From a virus: a stretch of 64,000 bases of DNA. The position numbers and the translations under genes were made by a program. Below, piece after piece: positions 17,366 through 26,730 of this stretch. Every line of letters starts with the position of its first letter. Position 1 is the stretch's first letter. The stretch is from positions 23,946-87,945 of the IMG/VR virus record IMGVR_UViG_3300012931_000018. One strand, given 5' to 3'. The notes beneath the pieces were generated by a model. The model ran no database searches. It was not told the origin of the DNA and worked only from the letters and a program-made list of their open reading frames with translations.

Positions 17366-17439
17366 TTGACTGTTATTATTTTTCTATTTCATTACACTAC
17401 CATTTATATTAATAGCGGGAATAAAAATAGGTTTTCAAA

Positions 17440-18903
17440 ATGCCATATACATCAACTAATTATCCAGCACAATTAAAAAATTTACCTGCTGGTGCAAGGG
17501 AATTATGGATAAGAACATTTAATGCTGTATTGGAATCTACTCATAATGAAAACTCAGCGCGTCAAGCTGCTTGGAGTAATGTAAAAAATAAATATAAAAA
17601 AGTTGGGAATAAATGGGTGAAGAAAAGTATTAATTTTATTATAGATTTATTTAAAAAAGAAACTATGGTTTTACAAACTTTAATATTTGATAAAAATAAA
17701 TTTTCTTCTAAAGATGATGCAATTAATTGGGCAACGAATCATGGATTTAAACATGACTCAATTAGAGAAACTGGATCAAGTTATCGATTGCGTCAAGTAT
17801 CTAAAAATGATTTTATACCTAATACATATAGAACAAAGAATATGTCTGATGGTGTTACTGCTGTCTATGGAAAATTAAAAGTGAATAATAAAAAATCATT
17901 TAATTATGAGGATGAAATGAAAATAAAAACTGATAATATTATTATCAAAAAGAATGGTGTAACTGAAATTACCAACAATTCGGAAGATCAAGGAATATTT
18001 AAGGCATTTATTCCATTGGTAAAAAAGAATGGTAGTTATATCATAAAGAAAAGTGAAGGTGAAGGAATGCCGGAAAATTATTTTTTAGTTGGTGAGGCAT
18101 CTAACACTAAAGTTGATAAAGCTGATGATCGAATGTCAAAGAATTTTGTAAGATCGATGAAAGCACAAATACAAGGTTTGAATGTATTTGCTGAGCATGA
18201 ATATGATATTGAAAAAACATTAGGATATGTTTCAGCAACTGATGGAAATGATGATATGGTTATTGTAGAAACTGCTTTAGAAAATCCTGCTGAAAATTCA
18301 CTTGTTGATAAGATAATAAAGAAGATAGCACATGGAACTAAAATATATTATTCTGTTGCTGGTAAAATAACTAAAGCATGTAAAAAAATTGATGAGTCTT
18401 TAAATAAAACTGTTAGAGAAATTGAAGATGGAATAATTTATGAAGTTTCCTTAACCGCTCTACCAGAAGGTGATGTAGGGTTTGTATCACCAATAATGAA
18501 ATCATTTAAGACATTTATGAAAGCAATAGATTCGAAAGATGATGATAATGATTTAGATGAAGATGAAGAAAATGAAGATGAAGATGAAGATGAAGAATTA
18601 GAAGATGAAGAAACTGATATCAATAAAAATGCATCAAATCTTGAAAACTTTTCTAAAGCATTACAAGAAATGATGCAAAGTCATGATATTAGTGATAAAA
18701 TATATACTTTATTTTATACTTTCCGTGAGGCGATGTATCAAGTTACAAATGATGAAAATCTTAAACCAGCAGAAAAGAAAGAAAAAATAATGAATCTGGC
18801 TTCTGAATATGGAACAGAAGTTGAAAATTTATCTAATCAATTAGCTGAATTGACTGAAACGATTAATCAGCAGTTGTCATCTGAAAGTAGTTCAACTGAA
18901 TAA
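17440..18903 (+). CDS. Prohead protease, XkdF-type, with N-terminal ChaB-like domain
   Basis: 487 residues. Residues 1-60 match a ChaB-type domain (YPAQLKNLPAGARELWIRTF, then ARQAAWSNVKNKY). Residues ~85-145 show the KFSSKDDAINWATNHGF and SSYRLRQ region common in phage head proteases. The protease core follows, with His in AEHEYD and Ser in YYSVAGK, then SLTALPEGD. The acidic stretch (~365-390, D/E runs) and helical end may act as a scaffold. It likely cleaves scaffold and capsid proteins during head maturation. M at residue ~74 could be an alternative start. Confidence 0.75.
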   Translation: MPYTSTNYPAQLKNLPAGARELWIRTFNAVLESTHNENSARQAAWSNVKNKYKKVGNKWVKKSINFIIDLFKKETMVLQTLIFDKNKFSSKDDAINWATNHGFKHDSIRETGSSYRLRQVSKNDFIPNTYRTKNMSDGVTAVYGKLKVNNKKSFNYEDEMKIKTDNIIIKKNGVTEITNNSEDQGIFKAFIPLVKKNGSYIIKKSEGEGMPENYFLVGEASNTKVDKADDRMSKNFVRSMKAQIQGLNVFAEHEYDIEKTLGYVSATDGNDDMVIVETALENPAENSLVDKIIKKIAHGTKIYYSVAGKITKACKKIDESLNKTVREIEDGIIYEVSLTALPEGDVGFVSPIMKSFKTFMKAIDSKDDDNDLDEDEENEDEDEDEELEDEETDINKNASNLENFSKALQEMMQSHDISDKIYTLFYTFREAMYQVTNDENLKPAEKKEKIMNLASEYGTEVENLSNQLAELTETINQQLSSESSSTE

Positions 18904-18974
18904 ACTTTTGTTAAACTTAATTCAAAAAGACATATTAATTAAAAATAACTAAACAAAAAAGTATGGAGTTAAAA

Positions 18975-19532
18975 ATGAAAAAGAAAATTGATGCAAAATT
19001 AATTGCTAAGGCATTGACTGATACACTTACTAATATGGCTAAATCTGCTGCTGATGCAATAAAAGATGATCAAGATAAAAAAGATGGGAACGCTGGAGAT
19101 AATAAAAATAATCCACCCGTAACAAATGTTTCTAAAAACATAGAAATAAAAATTGATGAAGCAAAGTTAGCAGAAGAAATTGCAAAACGACTTAATTTAT
19201 CTGACGATAATTCAGATGATGCTAATGATGATTCTGTTGATGATTCAAAAGTACCTTCTGAAGAACAAATAAGCAGTGCTGTAAAAGATGTTGCTAAAAA
19301 ATTAGGCATTAAACCTTCTGATATTCAAATCACAGCTAAAGGTGTAAAAAAATCTAAAACTAATGCTGATGATGAAAATGATGAAGAAAGCGATGAAGAA
19401 TTTGCTAAAAAACTTATTGGTGAAGATAATGATTATGAATCAGATGAATATAAAAAGAAATTTAGCAAAATGTCTTCAGAGGAAAAAGATGCTGAACTTG
19501 ATGATTATTTCGGGAATATATTAGCAAGATAA
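18975..19532 (+). CDS. Scaffold-like acidic protein
   Basis: 185 residues from ATG 18975, with GGAGTT as SD, the same leader as the capsid gene; ATG 18963 is less likely. Helical, with long D/N/S/E-rich stretches and no membrane segment. Composition and position just before the capsid gene fit a head scaffolding protein, which fills the prohead and is removed by the protease. No sequence motif proves it. Confidence 0.6.
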   Translation: MKKKIDAKLIAKALTDTLTNMAKSAADAIKDDQDKKDGNAGDNKNNPPVTNVSKNIEIKIDEAKLAEEIAKRLNLSDDNSDDANDDSVDDSKVPSEEQISSAVKDVAKKLGIKPSDIQITAKGVKKSKTNADDENDEESDEEFAKKLIGEDNDYESDEYKKKFSKMSSEEKDAELDDYFGNILAR

Positions 19533-19610
19533 ATCATTATTAACATTAGTAAAAGTAAAAATAAAAATAAAAATAAAAATATTTATTGATAATTTAAATC
19601 GGAGTTAAAA

Positions 19611-20606
19611 ATGAAAAAGAATCTTAGAGATGCACTCAGAAAAGCATTATCCACAACCGCTGGTTCAGGTGGCGATTTTCTTCCAGCACCTTTAGCTGAT
19701 CAATTTATTCAACATGTTCGGGATAAAAACTTTTTGCGTCAAGCATTTACTACAACAACAATGACGTCAAAAACTAAAGATTATCCGAAAGTTCTTGGTG
19801 GTACAAAAGTTTATTATCAATCCACAGAAGGCGGAACTGCTAATAAGACTACGATGAACACAGGAACAATTCGCTTAACAGCTAAAAAGTTTATGGCTCA
19901 GATTGATATGTCAACAGAAGTTATTGAAGATGCACAAGGCGATATTAAATCGGTTGTTCGTCAACATTTTTCAGATCAATTTGCTGCTGCTGAAGAAGAA
20001 GCAATGTTACAAGGTAATCCAGATCATACACCAACAACTGCAACTGAAGCATCTGCTGATGATACAACATGGTTTAACAAAGATCATCGTTTATCGTTTT
20101 ATGGATTGTTAACCTTATCCGCCGATATAGCTGGAGATATTGCAGATGATACAAGAGCAGCAAACAGAGTTGATGCTGCTGGTAACGATATGTCAACTGC
20201 AATTGCGCGCCAAGCAATGTTCAATATGGGTAAGTATGGACGTGTAATGAGTGATATATTAATGATCTTGAATCCATGGTCAGCTAATCAATTACTTGAT
20301 GATCCAAAATTAGTAACTGCTGAAAAATATGGCCCAAATGCTACAATATTAACAGGTGAATTCGGAAAGTTGTATGGGAAAATTTCTGTAATTAATTCAG
20401 CTTATTGTACAGATACTTATGGAGTTGTAACCCATAGAATGAATCCTTTAATTGGTGATAGACGGTTAATAAAAATTAAAGAGCAAGAATGGATATCGGA
20501 TGATGTTGTTTATTATGTTCTCACAGCACGTTTAGATTTTACAGTTAATTATAAAGGTGCTCTTTGTCAAATTCATACTCTTGATACTGCTTCCACGGAA
20601 TCTTAA
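19611..20606 (+). CDS. Major capsid protein (HK97 fold)
   Basis: 331 residues. The layout fits an HK97-fold coat protein: short N-terminal arm, then GGDFLPAPLADQFIQHVRD, an E-loop-like region (TKVYYQSTEGGTANKTT), a spine helix (DIKSVVRQHFSDQFAAAEEE) and an A-domain toward the end. Position after portal, protease and scaffold, and the terminator right after it, agree. A short AAAAATA repeat tract lies before the gene and the SD is CGGAG. Confidence 0.85.
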   Translation: MKKNLRDALRKALSTTAGSGGDFLPAPLADQFIQHVRDKNFLRQAFTTTTMTSKTKDYPKVLGGTKVYYQSTEGGTANKTTMNTGTIRLTAKKFMAQIDMSTEVIEDAQGDIKSVVRQHFSDQFAAAEEEAMLQGNPDHTPTTATEASADDTTWFNKDHRLSFYGLLTLSADIAGDIADDTRAANRVDAAGNDMSTAIARQAMFNMGKYGRVMSDILMILNPWSANQLLDDPKLVTAEKYGPNATILTGEFGKLYGKISVINSAYCTDTYGVVTHRMNPLIGDRRLIKIKEQEWISDDVVYYVLTARLDFTVNYKGALCQIHTLDTASTES

Positions 20607-20633
20607 TCTCTTATTAATTTGATTAATTTATTT

Positions 20634-20662
20634 ATAAGCCGGTAAATAATTTACCGGCTTAT
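20634..20662 (+). terminator. Strong terminator after the capsid gene
   Basis: Arms ATAAGCCGGTAAA (20634-20646) and TTTACCGGCTTAT (20650-20662) pair over 13 bp with a 3-base loop, then ATTTTAA. This is one of the most stable hairpins in the window and probably sets capsid mRNA level apart from downstream genes. Confidence 0.85.
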
Positions 20663-20684
20663 ATTTTAACTAATGAGGATGATG

Positions 20685-21200
20685 ATGAAAAAATATTTTT
20701 ATTTTTTAATTATTTTACTCATCATGGTAATAAAAACCAATGCTCAAAGTCATATGTGCAGACCTATTAGAGCATTTGCATCTATATATACTGTAGAAAA
20801 TTCTATTGTTCAATCAGTGCCAACAGGTTCTACTTATATAAAGGTAACTTGCTATTCTAAAAATGGTAGAAATTTTAATTGTATTGCTGATGTAACTAAT
20901 GATCAAATAATAATATCTGTATCAGGCACATATGATCTTACAAGTAATTTTAGTACAATAGCTTCAACTGCTGGTGTGACATTTACAACTGCTTTATTTG
21001 TAGATGAAACTGAAATTGAAAATATCTATACCAAAAGAAGGTGGGTGAATGCAAATGATAATAGTTCAGCATCAATGAGCTGTCAAATTTATTTAATTGC
21101 AGGTCAAAAAATTACAGCAAGATGTAAACATGATAGTGGTAATTCAGTAGATATCACTGTTATATATGCAAATTTAAGTGTAAATTATATTGGAGAATAA
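20685..21200 (+). CDS. Secreted protein with signal peptide
   Basis: About 171 residues from ATG 20685 (SD TGAGG; three more in-frame ATGs upstream). The signal peptide runs MKKYFYFLIILLIMVIKTNA, with cleavage likely after TNA before Q. The mature part is beta-rich with several Cys and is not recognised. It is the first of three consecutive genes of this kind between the capsid gene and the sugar cassette. Export through Sec is predicted, odd for a virion protein. Confidence 0.7.
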   Translation: MKKYFYFLIILLIMVIKTNAQSHMCRPIRAFASIYTVENSIVQSVPTGSTYIKVTCYSKNGRNFNCIADVTNDQIIISVSGTYDLTSNFSTIASTAGVTFTTALFVDETEIENIYTKRRWVNANDNSSASMSCQIYLIAGQKITARCKHDSGNSVDITVIYANLSVNYIGE

Positions 21201-21201
21201 A

Positions 21202-21762
21202 ATGAAAATATTTAATAAAATTTTTTTAATAATATTGCTTTTATCGGGTATTATTTATTCACAAACTGTTATACCTAAAGATAAAATACATTATAAAATA
21301 CCTGGTGATGGTAGTAATGGAAAATTTTCTATTATGGCATATTATAATCCATCAACAAGTCAATATTATTATTATGAACCTACAGCTATTGGAACTATTA
21401 GTTTACCGGATTCAACAGCCTTACAAATTAGTGATCTTGAATCTTCAATAAATATTTTAAGAAGTTATTTTCATCCATCTGAAAGATATGGTGGTGATGA
21501 TAGTGTTACGGTAACTACTGAGACAGATACAATTCGTGCACCAACAAATACAACAACTTGGTGGAAAATAGATATAACCAACATTTCAAGTTCTATAAAT
21601 TTAGAATGGAGTTTTGATGCAGGGTGGAGTTGGCAAAGGGAAATTTTACCAACTATGTCATTTTATACAGAAGTTGCTTTATCTGTAACTTCTGTTGTTG
21701 TTGTACGTAGGCGTTCAGCATCAGGAACTGGATTGTACGATTATATTACTTTTGGTTATTAA
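21202..21762 (+). CDS. Secreted beta-rich protein with signal peptide
   Basis: 186 residues from ATG 21202 (SD TGGAG); a TTG at 21190 is less likely. The signal peptide ends IIYSQ. The mature part is rich in S, T, Y and W, probably beta-sandwich. It overlaps nothing and follows the previous gene directly. Function unknown; perhaps a surface or appendage protein with its neighbours. Confidence 0.7.
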   Translation: MKIFNKIFLIILLLSGIIYSQTVIPKDKIHYKIPGDGSNGKFSIMAYYNPSTSQYYYYEPTAIGTISLPDSTALQISDLESSINILRSYFHPSERYGGDDSVTVTTETDTIRAPTNTTTWWKIDITNISSSINLEWSFDAGWSWQREILPTMSFYTEVALSVTSVVVVRRRSASGTGLYDYITFGY

Positions 21763-21777
21763 AAAATGGAGTGTGAT

Positions 21778-23844
21778 ATGAAAAAAATAATTTTATTCTT
21801 CTTAATTATAAACTGTGTTTTGATTGCACAATCAAGATGGTCTAATACAAATATCAGTTCGTTATCTCAAGCTACAAATGTTTTATATGTTGATAATAAG
21901 AGAACCGACGTTTATACAGAGGTTGGCACTTATAATTTACCATATAAGACTATCATGGGTGCTATGAATGCTATTACAGGAAATAGTGCAAGCAACAGAT
22001 TTTGCATTAAGATTGCTACTGGAGCTTATTATACTGAAAACATAACAATTAATAAAGATTTTGTAACATTAGAAGGATATGGAGAAACCCTTCTAAGTGG
22101 AACAATAACACTTACAGCTCCACATTTTAGATTAAAGAATCTTAAAACAACAGGTGTAGTTACAGGTACATATACTTCAGCATTTCTTGCTGAAATTTCT
22201 GATTGTTCAGTATCAACTGGAAAGTGGACGGTATCTTGTAGTGTTACTGGCGCTTATGTGCAGATAAGTGGAGGTACTACATTATGGACATCTGATATAG
22301 ATTTATCAGGAGTAACTGGTGTAGTGTCTTGTCAGAGTGGATACTTTGAAGGAACACATACTTTCACAAATTGTTATATGGAAATAATAGGTTTTGAAAA
22401 TTATAATGGGGTTATAAATCTTGAAACTGGTACCGAAATTCATATTGGAGCTTCACTTTGTATAGGAACGACAGTTAACCTTAAAACTGGAGCTACAGCT
22501 TATATAGATGCGACATCAGCCAGTGGAATAACACTTAACAATACAGGTGGTACTTTAGTACTAACTACAGAATCAAACAATATAAACTATGATAATACAA
22601 CAAGTGGCATGACCGCTTCCAATGTAAAAACAGCAATAGATGAATTAAAAACTGAGCTAATAGGAGCTGGAGGAAATTTTGAGCTAATAACAATGACGGG
22701 AAGAAGTATCCTATATGGAGTAGAAGGCACTACCTATAGACCCTTTGCTTCTTATGGTACAACTATTTTTTACGTTGATGGAATTAATGGAACTGATGAT
22801 TTAGAGCATGGTTACGGAACAGGAACATCAGCTTTTGCTACCGTGCAATATGCGGTAGATCAAATACCTGCTTTATGCTATGGAAATGTATATATATACC
22901 TTGCATCAGGTCAAGCATTTGCTGAAAATGTAGTTATACAAGGTAAACAGGTAATAGGGGATTATAATATATATATATCAGGTACTACAACTACTTTGAC
23001 TACAGGTACAACTACTTCTGGTAGTGTTGCTGGTACAGGAAGTACGTTGGGAACTTTAGTAAATAATGCAAGTACTTGGACAGCAAGTGCCTATACATAC
23101 CAATATGTCAAAATAACCAGTGGTGCTTTAAGTGGTCAAATAAGAATGATTAAAGATAACACAGCAAGCACTTTAAGTATACTTGGAGGTTGGGCTACCG
23201 CTCCTGTAAGTGATGTAACTTTTGATATATTGTCAGGCTCTTCAACTAATAATCCACGGTTAAATTCTCTTACTATGAAAGGACAACAGAATGTAATAGT
23301 GGAATTTGTTGCCTTTATTTCAGACACTTCTGGTGTATCAATATGGGGAGAAGCAAACTCACAATCAACAATTAGATATTGCTTTCTTCCTGGCTGTGTA
23401 CTAACTACAGCATGTAAAATGGCTATAATTTCTTGTAATAGTATTGCCTGCACTACAGGTAATGGAGGCATGACAGTAGATTGTTATTCCGGATTAAACA
23501 CTTGGTTTAGGACTTCACGTATTGATATAAAATCTTGTTGGTTTAGAACACTTTTTACAACACAAGTAGGAATAATAAATTTTGACCATTGTTCTGCAGG
23601 TTTTATCTTTGGCAATACTGAAATTACAGGAAATACTTCTGGAGCGTATGCTCCAAGGGGTGTATGGATTGGTAATAATTCATTAGTAGATTTTGAAGGT
23701 ACTAATTATAATATCATAGAGTATCTTACAGTAGGCGTATATGCTACACATGGTGGGGTGGGTTCACCTATAGCTTACAATACATATACAAGTTGCACTA
23801 CAAATAACTCAGCCAATACTACATCTTATGGTTACATAGATTAA
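21778..23844 (+). CDS. Secreted right-handed beta-helix protein (tailspike-like)
   Basis: About 688 residues from ATG 21778 (SD GGAGTG). The signal peptide ends VLIAQ. Two regions begin with a pectate-lyase-fold signature: YVDNK...PYKTIMGAMNAI (residues ~40-65) and YVDGINGTDD...FATVQYAVDQI (~330-365). Each is followed by V/I/T-rich beta-helix coils. This fold is common in tailspikes that bind or cut surface polysaccharide and in secreted bacterial proteins. The signal peptide is the anomaly for a spike. No catalytic residues were identified. Confidence 0.7.
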   Translation: MKKIILFFLIINCVLIAQSRWSNTNISSLSQATNVLYVDNKRTDVYTEVGTYNLPYKTIMGAMNAITGNSASNRFCIKIATGAYYTENITINKDFVTLEGYGETLLSGTITLTAPHFRLKNLKTTGVVTGTYTSAFLAEISDCSVSTGKWTVSCSVTGAYVQISGGTTLWTSDIDLSGVTGVVSCQSGYFEGTHTFTNCYMEIIGFENYNGVINLETGTEIHIGASLCIGTTVNLKTGATAYIDATSASGITLNNTGGTLVLTTESNNINYDNTTSGMTASNVKTAIDELKTELIGAGGNFELITMTGRSILYGVEGTTYRPFASYGTTIFYVDGINGTDDLEHGYGTGTSAFATVQYAVDQIPALCYGNVYIYLASGQAFAENVVIQGKQVIGDYNIYISGTTTTLTTGTTTSGSVAGTGSTLGTLVNNASTWTASAYTYQYVKITSGALSGQIRMIKDNTASTLSILGGWATAPVSDVTFDILSGSSTNNPRLNSLTMKGQQNVIVEFVAFISDTSGVSIWGEANSQSTIRYCFLPGCVLTTACKMAIISCNSIACTTGNGGMTVDCYSGLNTWFRTSRIDIKSCWFRTLFTTQVGIINFDHCSAGFIFGNTEITGNTSGAYAPRGVWIGNNSLVDFEGTNYNIIEYLTVGVYATHGGVGSPIAYNTYTSCTTNNSANTTSYGYID

Positions 23845-23885
23845 TAATACACTACTCAATAATATTCTAATATGGGAAATTAATT

Positions 23886-23916
23886 AACCCAATAAACAAT
23901 TTTTATTAATGGGGTT
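23886..23916 (+). promoter_or_regulatory. Hairpin that can mask the ribosome binding site of the next gene
   Basis: AACCC+AATAAA (23886-23896) can pair with TTTATT (23902-23907) and GGGTT (23912-23916), with AATG bulged. The right arm contains the GGGG SD of the gene at 23920. Such masking could hold back translation. Confidence 0.4.
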
Positions 23917-23919
23917 TAT

Positions 23920-24210
23920 ATGGATATGGAAAAAGAAGTCAAAGATTTAAAAGACAGTGTTCAAACTCTTAGAGATAATGTTCATATTTTACTTGGACGT
24001 AATAATGATTTTATAATTAAAGTAATTAATGGTAAAACAGATGAACGTCTTGCATCAGAACTTATTGGTGAAATGTATCTTGCTATTAAAGAACTGAAGA
24101 AAGAAACACCAAAAAAAATATGGTCTAATTTTGGAGCTTCTTTAATGCCGTTGGTTCAATTATTAACATTAATTGGTTTATTAATAACAATGTTCAAAGT
24201 TTTTTCTTAA
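23920..24210 (+). CDS. Small coiled-coil protein with C-terminal membrane helix (holin-like)
   Basis: 96 residues. The N-terminal heptad-like helix (EKEVKDLKDSVQTLRDNV) leads to a C-terminal hydrophobic helix (residues ~72-94). This order resembles XhlA-type accessory lysis proteins. ATG 23920 has the better SD spacing; ATG 23926 is an alternative. It lies far from the endolysin, so the lysis role is uncertain. Confidence 0.5.
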   Translation: MDMEKEVKDLKDSVQTLRDNVHILLGRNNDFIIKVINGKTDERLASELIGEMYLAIKELKKETPKKIWSNFGASLMPLVQLLTLIGLLITMFKVFS

Positions 24211-24225
24211 AAAAGGAGGAATCTT

Positions 24226-24537
24226 ATGTCTATTTCAAATGCAAGATTAAGAGCTATTGCTGATTATGAAAGTTCAGGTAATGGCAGTTGGTACATTCTT
24301 TTTAAAGATGGTGCAGAATTAGAATATTACCTGGCAGGTAGTGCAATGAATCCTAATGGTGTAGCAGGTTAGTGGTTCACAGCAGCAAATGAATATGATT
24401 CAGTTTTCTATCCAGATAATGGAAGCCAAACAACTATGTGGTCAAATGATTCATATCCTTATAGTTGTGTTTCTGTTAATGGTGGTGTTAGTGGGTATCC
24501 AATTAATTCTAAATACCATTTCCCAACAACTCCGTAA
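24226..24537 (+). CDS. Small protein gene interrupted by an in-frame TAG
   Basis: AAAGGAGGA, among the strongest SDs in the window, lies 6 bases before ATG 24226. The frame runs 48 codons (to ...NPNGVAG), hits TAG at 24370-24372, then continues with equally protein-like sequence (WFTAANEYDSVFYPDNGSQ...) for 54 codons to TAA 24537 and a strong terminator. It may be a single nonsense mutation, a read-through protein or a sequencing error. The whole product (~103 residues) is rich in Y, S, N and G with no signal peptide, and is not recognised. Confidence 0.55.
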
Positions 24538-24552
24538 ATAATATTTTTAAAT

Positions 24553-24572
24553 GGTGATAAAATTTTATCACC
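24553..24572 (+). terminator. Strong terminator before the glycan cassette
   Basis: GGTGATAAAA / TTTTATCACC form a perfect inverted repeat, followed by GTTTTTATTT. It closes the secreted-protein segment. Confidence 0.8.
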
Positions 24573-24606
24573 GTTTTTATTTATATAAATAACACAGGAA
24601 AATAAA

Positions 24607-26730
24607 ATGGACACAGGAAAAAAAATTCTTAATGAAAAAAAAGAACATCAAACTAAAACTATATCCATAAGAAGTGATGAAAAATATATTCATCTAACTA
24701 TTAATAAAGAATTTTTAACCACAAAAAATAATTTTGAAATTTATCAAAGCATAATGCTTGCAACATCTCCAATATTTACTAATGAAAATAAAGTCTTATT
24801 TAATAATAGAATAACTGCGGTTCCAAATAAATCTATTACCAAAAAATTATTCCCTCATATAGCATTTTTTATAGAAAATAAATCTCATTATACAGGTGGT
24901 AGATATTCAATGTGGCAACAAGCTGTATTGCTTTCTAATGTTGCTGATGTCACTATTGTAACAAATGCAATTCCAAAATTTAGAGATGATTTTAAACCAT
25001 ATGAAACTGATTTTTTAAAAATCATTGTTAACAATAATTATTTGATTGATAATGAAAATAATGAATTTGATTTGATAATAGGCGTTCCGATAATAGCTGG
25101 TGAATTTGCAACTCAATATGCAAAGAAATTTAATTTACCATTATATCTTCAATTATTTGAAAGTCCAAATTGGGTCAAACAATTTAGAGATTCATCACCT
25201 GATGCTACTGAAGAATTTTGGTCAGGATATAAAGAATGTTTAAAACAAGCTGATAAAATTTTAGTTCCAAGTATTGAAAGTTCAAATTGGTTAAGAAAAT
25301 GGGATGAAAAATTTAATGATATTCCTATATCTGTTATTTATCCTTGCATAAATCAATTTGCTGCTGATTATGTTAAACTTAATTATGGAAGTAAAAGATG
25401 TAAAAATGAAAAAGTTAATCTTGTGATGTCATCAAGAATGACTGATTTCAAATCACCTATGGCAATAATAAAAAAACTCAACAAAGATAAATATGCTTTT
25501 CATTTTATAGGAAAAGTTTGGGATATAACTAATAAAGGTTTGGAAGAACTGAAAAATAAAGGATATGATATAACAGTACATGGAATGATTAATGATGTGG
25601 AAAAATTCAAAATATTAGCAGATTGTGATATCCTTATCCACCCGTCTATTTTTGAAGGTTATGGTATGCCACCGCTTGAGGGTTTTTACGCTAATAGAAG
25701 CGTTATAGCGTATGATTTACCCGTTTTGAGGGAAATATACGGGGATAATATAATTTACGCTAAATTAGGTGATGCTAATGATTTTGCAAATAAAATAGAA
25801 AAAGAAAGTGAAAAAATAAAAAATAATGGATGTTATTATGCTGATAGCAATGTAATTAAATATGCAACAGTCAAATATAATTTAAGTTGTTTAATGACTG
25901 AACTTGATATTCCTAAAATAACTGCCGGTATGATTGTTTATAATGGAATGGATTATATAAAGCAATCAATAGGTTCTATTTATAAAAATTTATTTGAATT
26001 GATTATTGTTGAAGGTGCTGTTAAAGGTTATACTGATGAAAATAATTATACAAGTGCTGATGGAACTATTAAATATTTAGAAGAATCTTTATTAAATGAT
26101 CATATTCATAAAATAAATCTTATCAAGAAAGATAAATTTTGGGAAAATAAAATTGAAATGCAAAATCATATTGCTGAAAATGTAAATGGTGATTTTTATC
26201 TTAAACTTGATCATGATGAAATTTGGAAACCGGAAACTTTAATTGAAGCTATTAATGAATTTTATAAAGATAAAAATTTAATAATGCTTAAAATGCCATT
26301 TTATCATTTTTGGCTTAACTTCAAAACAATAGCTAAAGATGCTGGTGGTAAATGGTCAACTTGCCACCCAAGACTTTGGAGATGGAAAAAAAGTTATAAG
26401 CATACAATTAGTTTTAATCATTTCATAGATACTGAAAATGGTTTACCAGTTATATCTCCATCAAAAGATTTTATTGGAGATCGAATTTATCATTTTGGTT
26501 ATGTAAGAAAATTAAAAATATTGCAAAATAAAATTCATTATTATTCAAATCGTGGAATTGAAAAATTTGTTCAAGATACAGTTACAGATTATTCTGATGG
26601 TAAACCTACTCAACCAACACAAAAAGTAGAATCATGGGCAATTGATTTTGAAGGAACACTTCCAAAAATATTAGATAATCACCCATATAAATCTTTATTA
26701 GACATTAGAAAATATCAAGATGAGGAATAG
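24607..26730 (+). CDS. Bifunctional glycosyltransferase: GT4-like N-half, GT2-like C-half
   Basis: 707 residues. Residues ~90-420 look like a GT-B, family-4 retaining transferase: HPSIFEGYGMPPLEG gives the E-x7-E signature. Residues ~435-690 look like a GT-A, family-2 type enzyme: AGMIVYNGMDYIKQSIGSI, then LKLDHDEIW with an acidic DHD motif. Such enzymes build surface polysaccharide from nucleotide sugars in the cytoplasm. The leader is ACACAGGAAAATAAA. The gene ends in TAG directly followed by the next ATG. Sugar specificity cannot be read. Confidence 0.75.
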   Translation: MDTGKKILNEKKEHQTKTISIRSDEKYIHLTINKEFLTTKNNFEIYQSIMLATSPIFTNENKVLFNNRITAVPNKSITKKLFPHIAFFIENKSHYTGGRYSMWQQAVLLSNVADVTIVTNAIPKFRDDFKPYETDFLKIIVNNNYLIDNENNEFDLIIGVPIIAGEFATQYAKKFNLPLYLQLFESPNWVKQFRDSSPDATEEFWSGYKECLKQADKILVPSIESSNWLRKWDEKFNDIPISVIYPCINQFAADYVKLNYGSKRCKNEKVNLVMSSRMTDFKSPMAIIKKLNKDKYAFHFIGKVWDITNKGLEELKNKGYDITVHGMINDVEKFKILADCDILIHPSIFEGYGMPPLEGFYANRSVIAYDLPVLREIYGDNIIYAKLGDANDFANKIEKESEKIKNNGCYYADSNVIKYATVKYNLSCLMTELDIPKITAGMIVYNGMDYIKQSIGSIYKNLFELIIVEGAVKGYTDENNYTSADGTIKYLEESLLNDHIHKINLIKKDKFWENKIEMQNHIAENVNGDFYLKLDHDEIWKPETLIEAINEFYKDKNLIMLKMPFYHFWLNFKTIAKDAGGKWSTCHPRLWRWKKSYKHTISFNHFIDTENGLPVISPSKDFIGDRIYHFGYVRKLKILQNKIHYYSNRGIEKFVQDTVTDYSDGKPTQPTQKVESWAIDFEGTLPKILDNHPYKSLLDIRKYQDEE

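Noticed and set aside
19548-19582. AAAAATA tandem tract before the capsid gene as an origin
   Set aside because: It is a short simple repeat of only a few units; at most a curved or promoter-enhancing tract.
21778-23844. Diversity-generating retroelement target
   Set aside because: No reverse transcriptase and no template/variable repeat pair was seen in the window.
24370-24372. Genome-wide reassignment of TAG
   Set aside because: TAG ends other well-defined genes (24607-26730 followed at once by the next ATG, and 32949-33386), so it is a normal stop.
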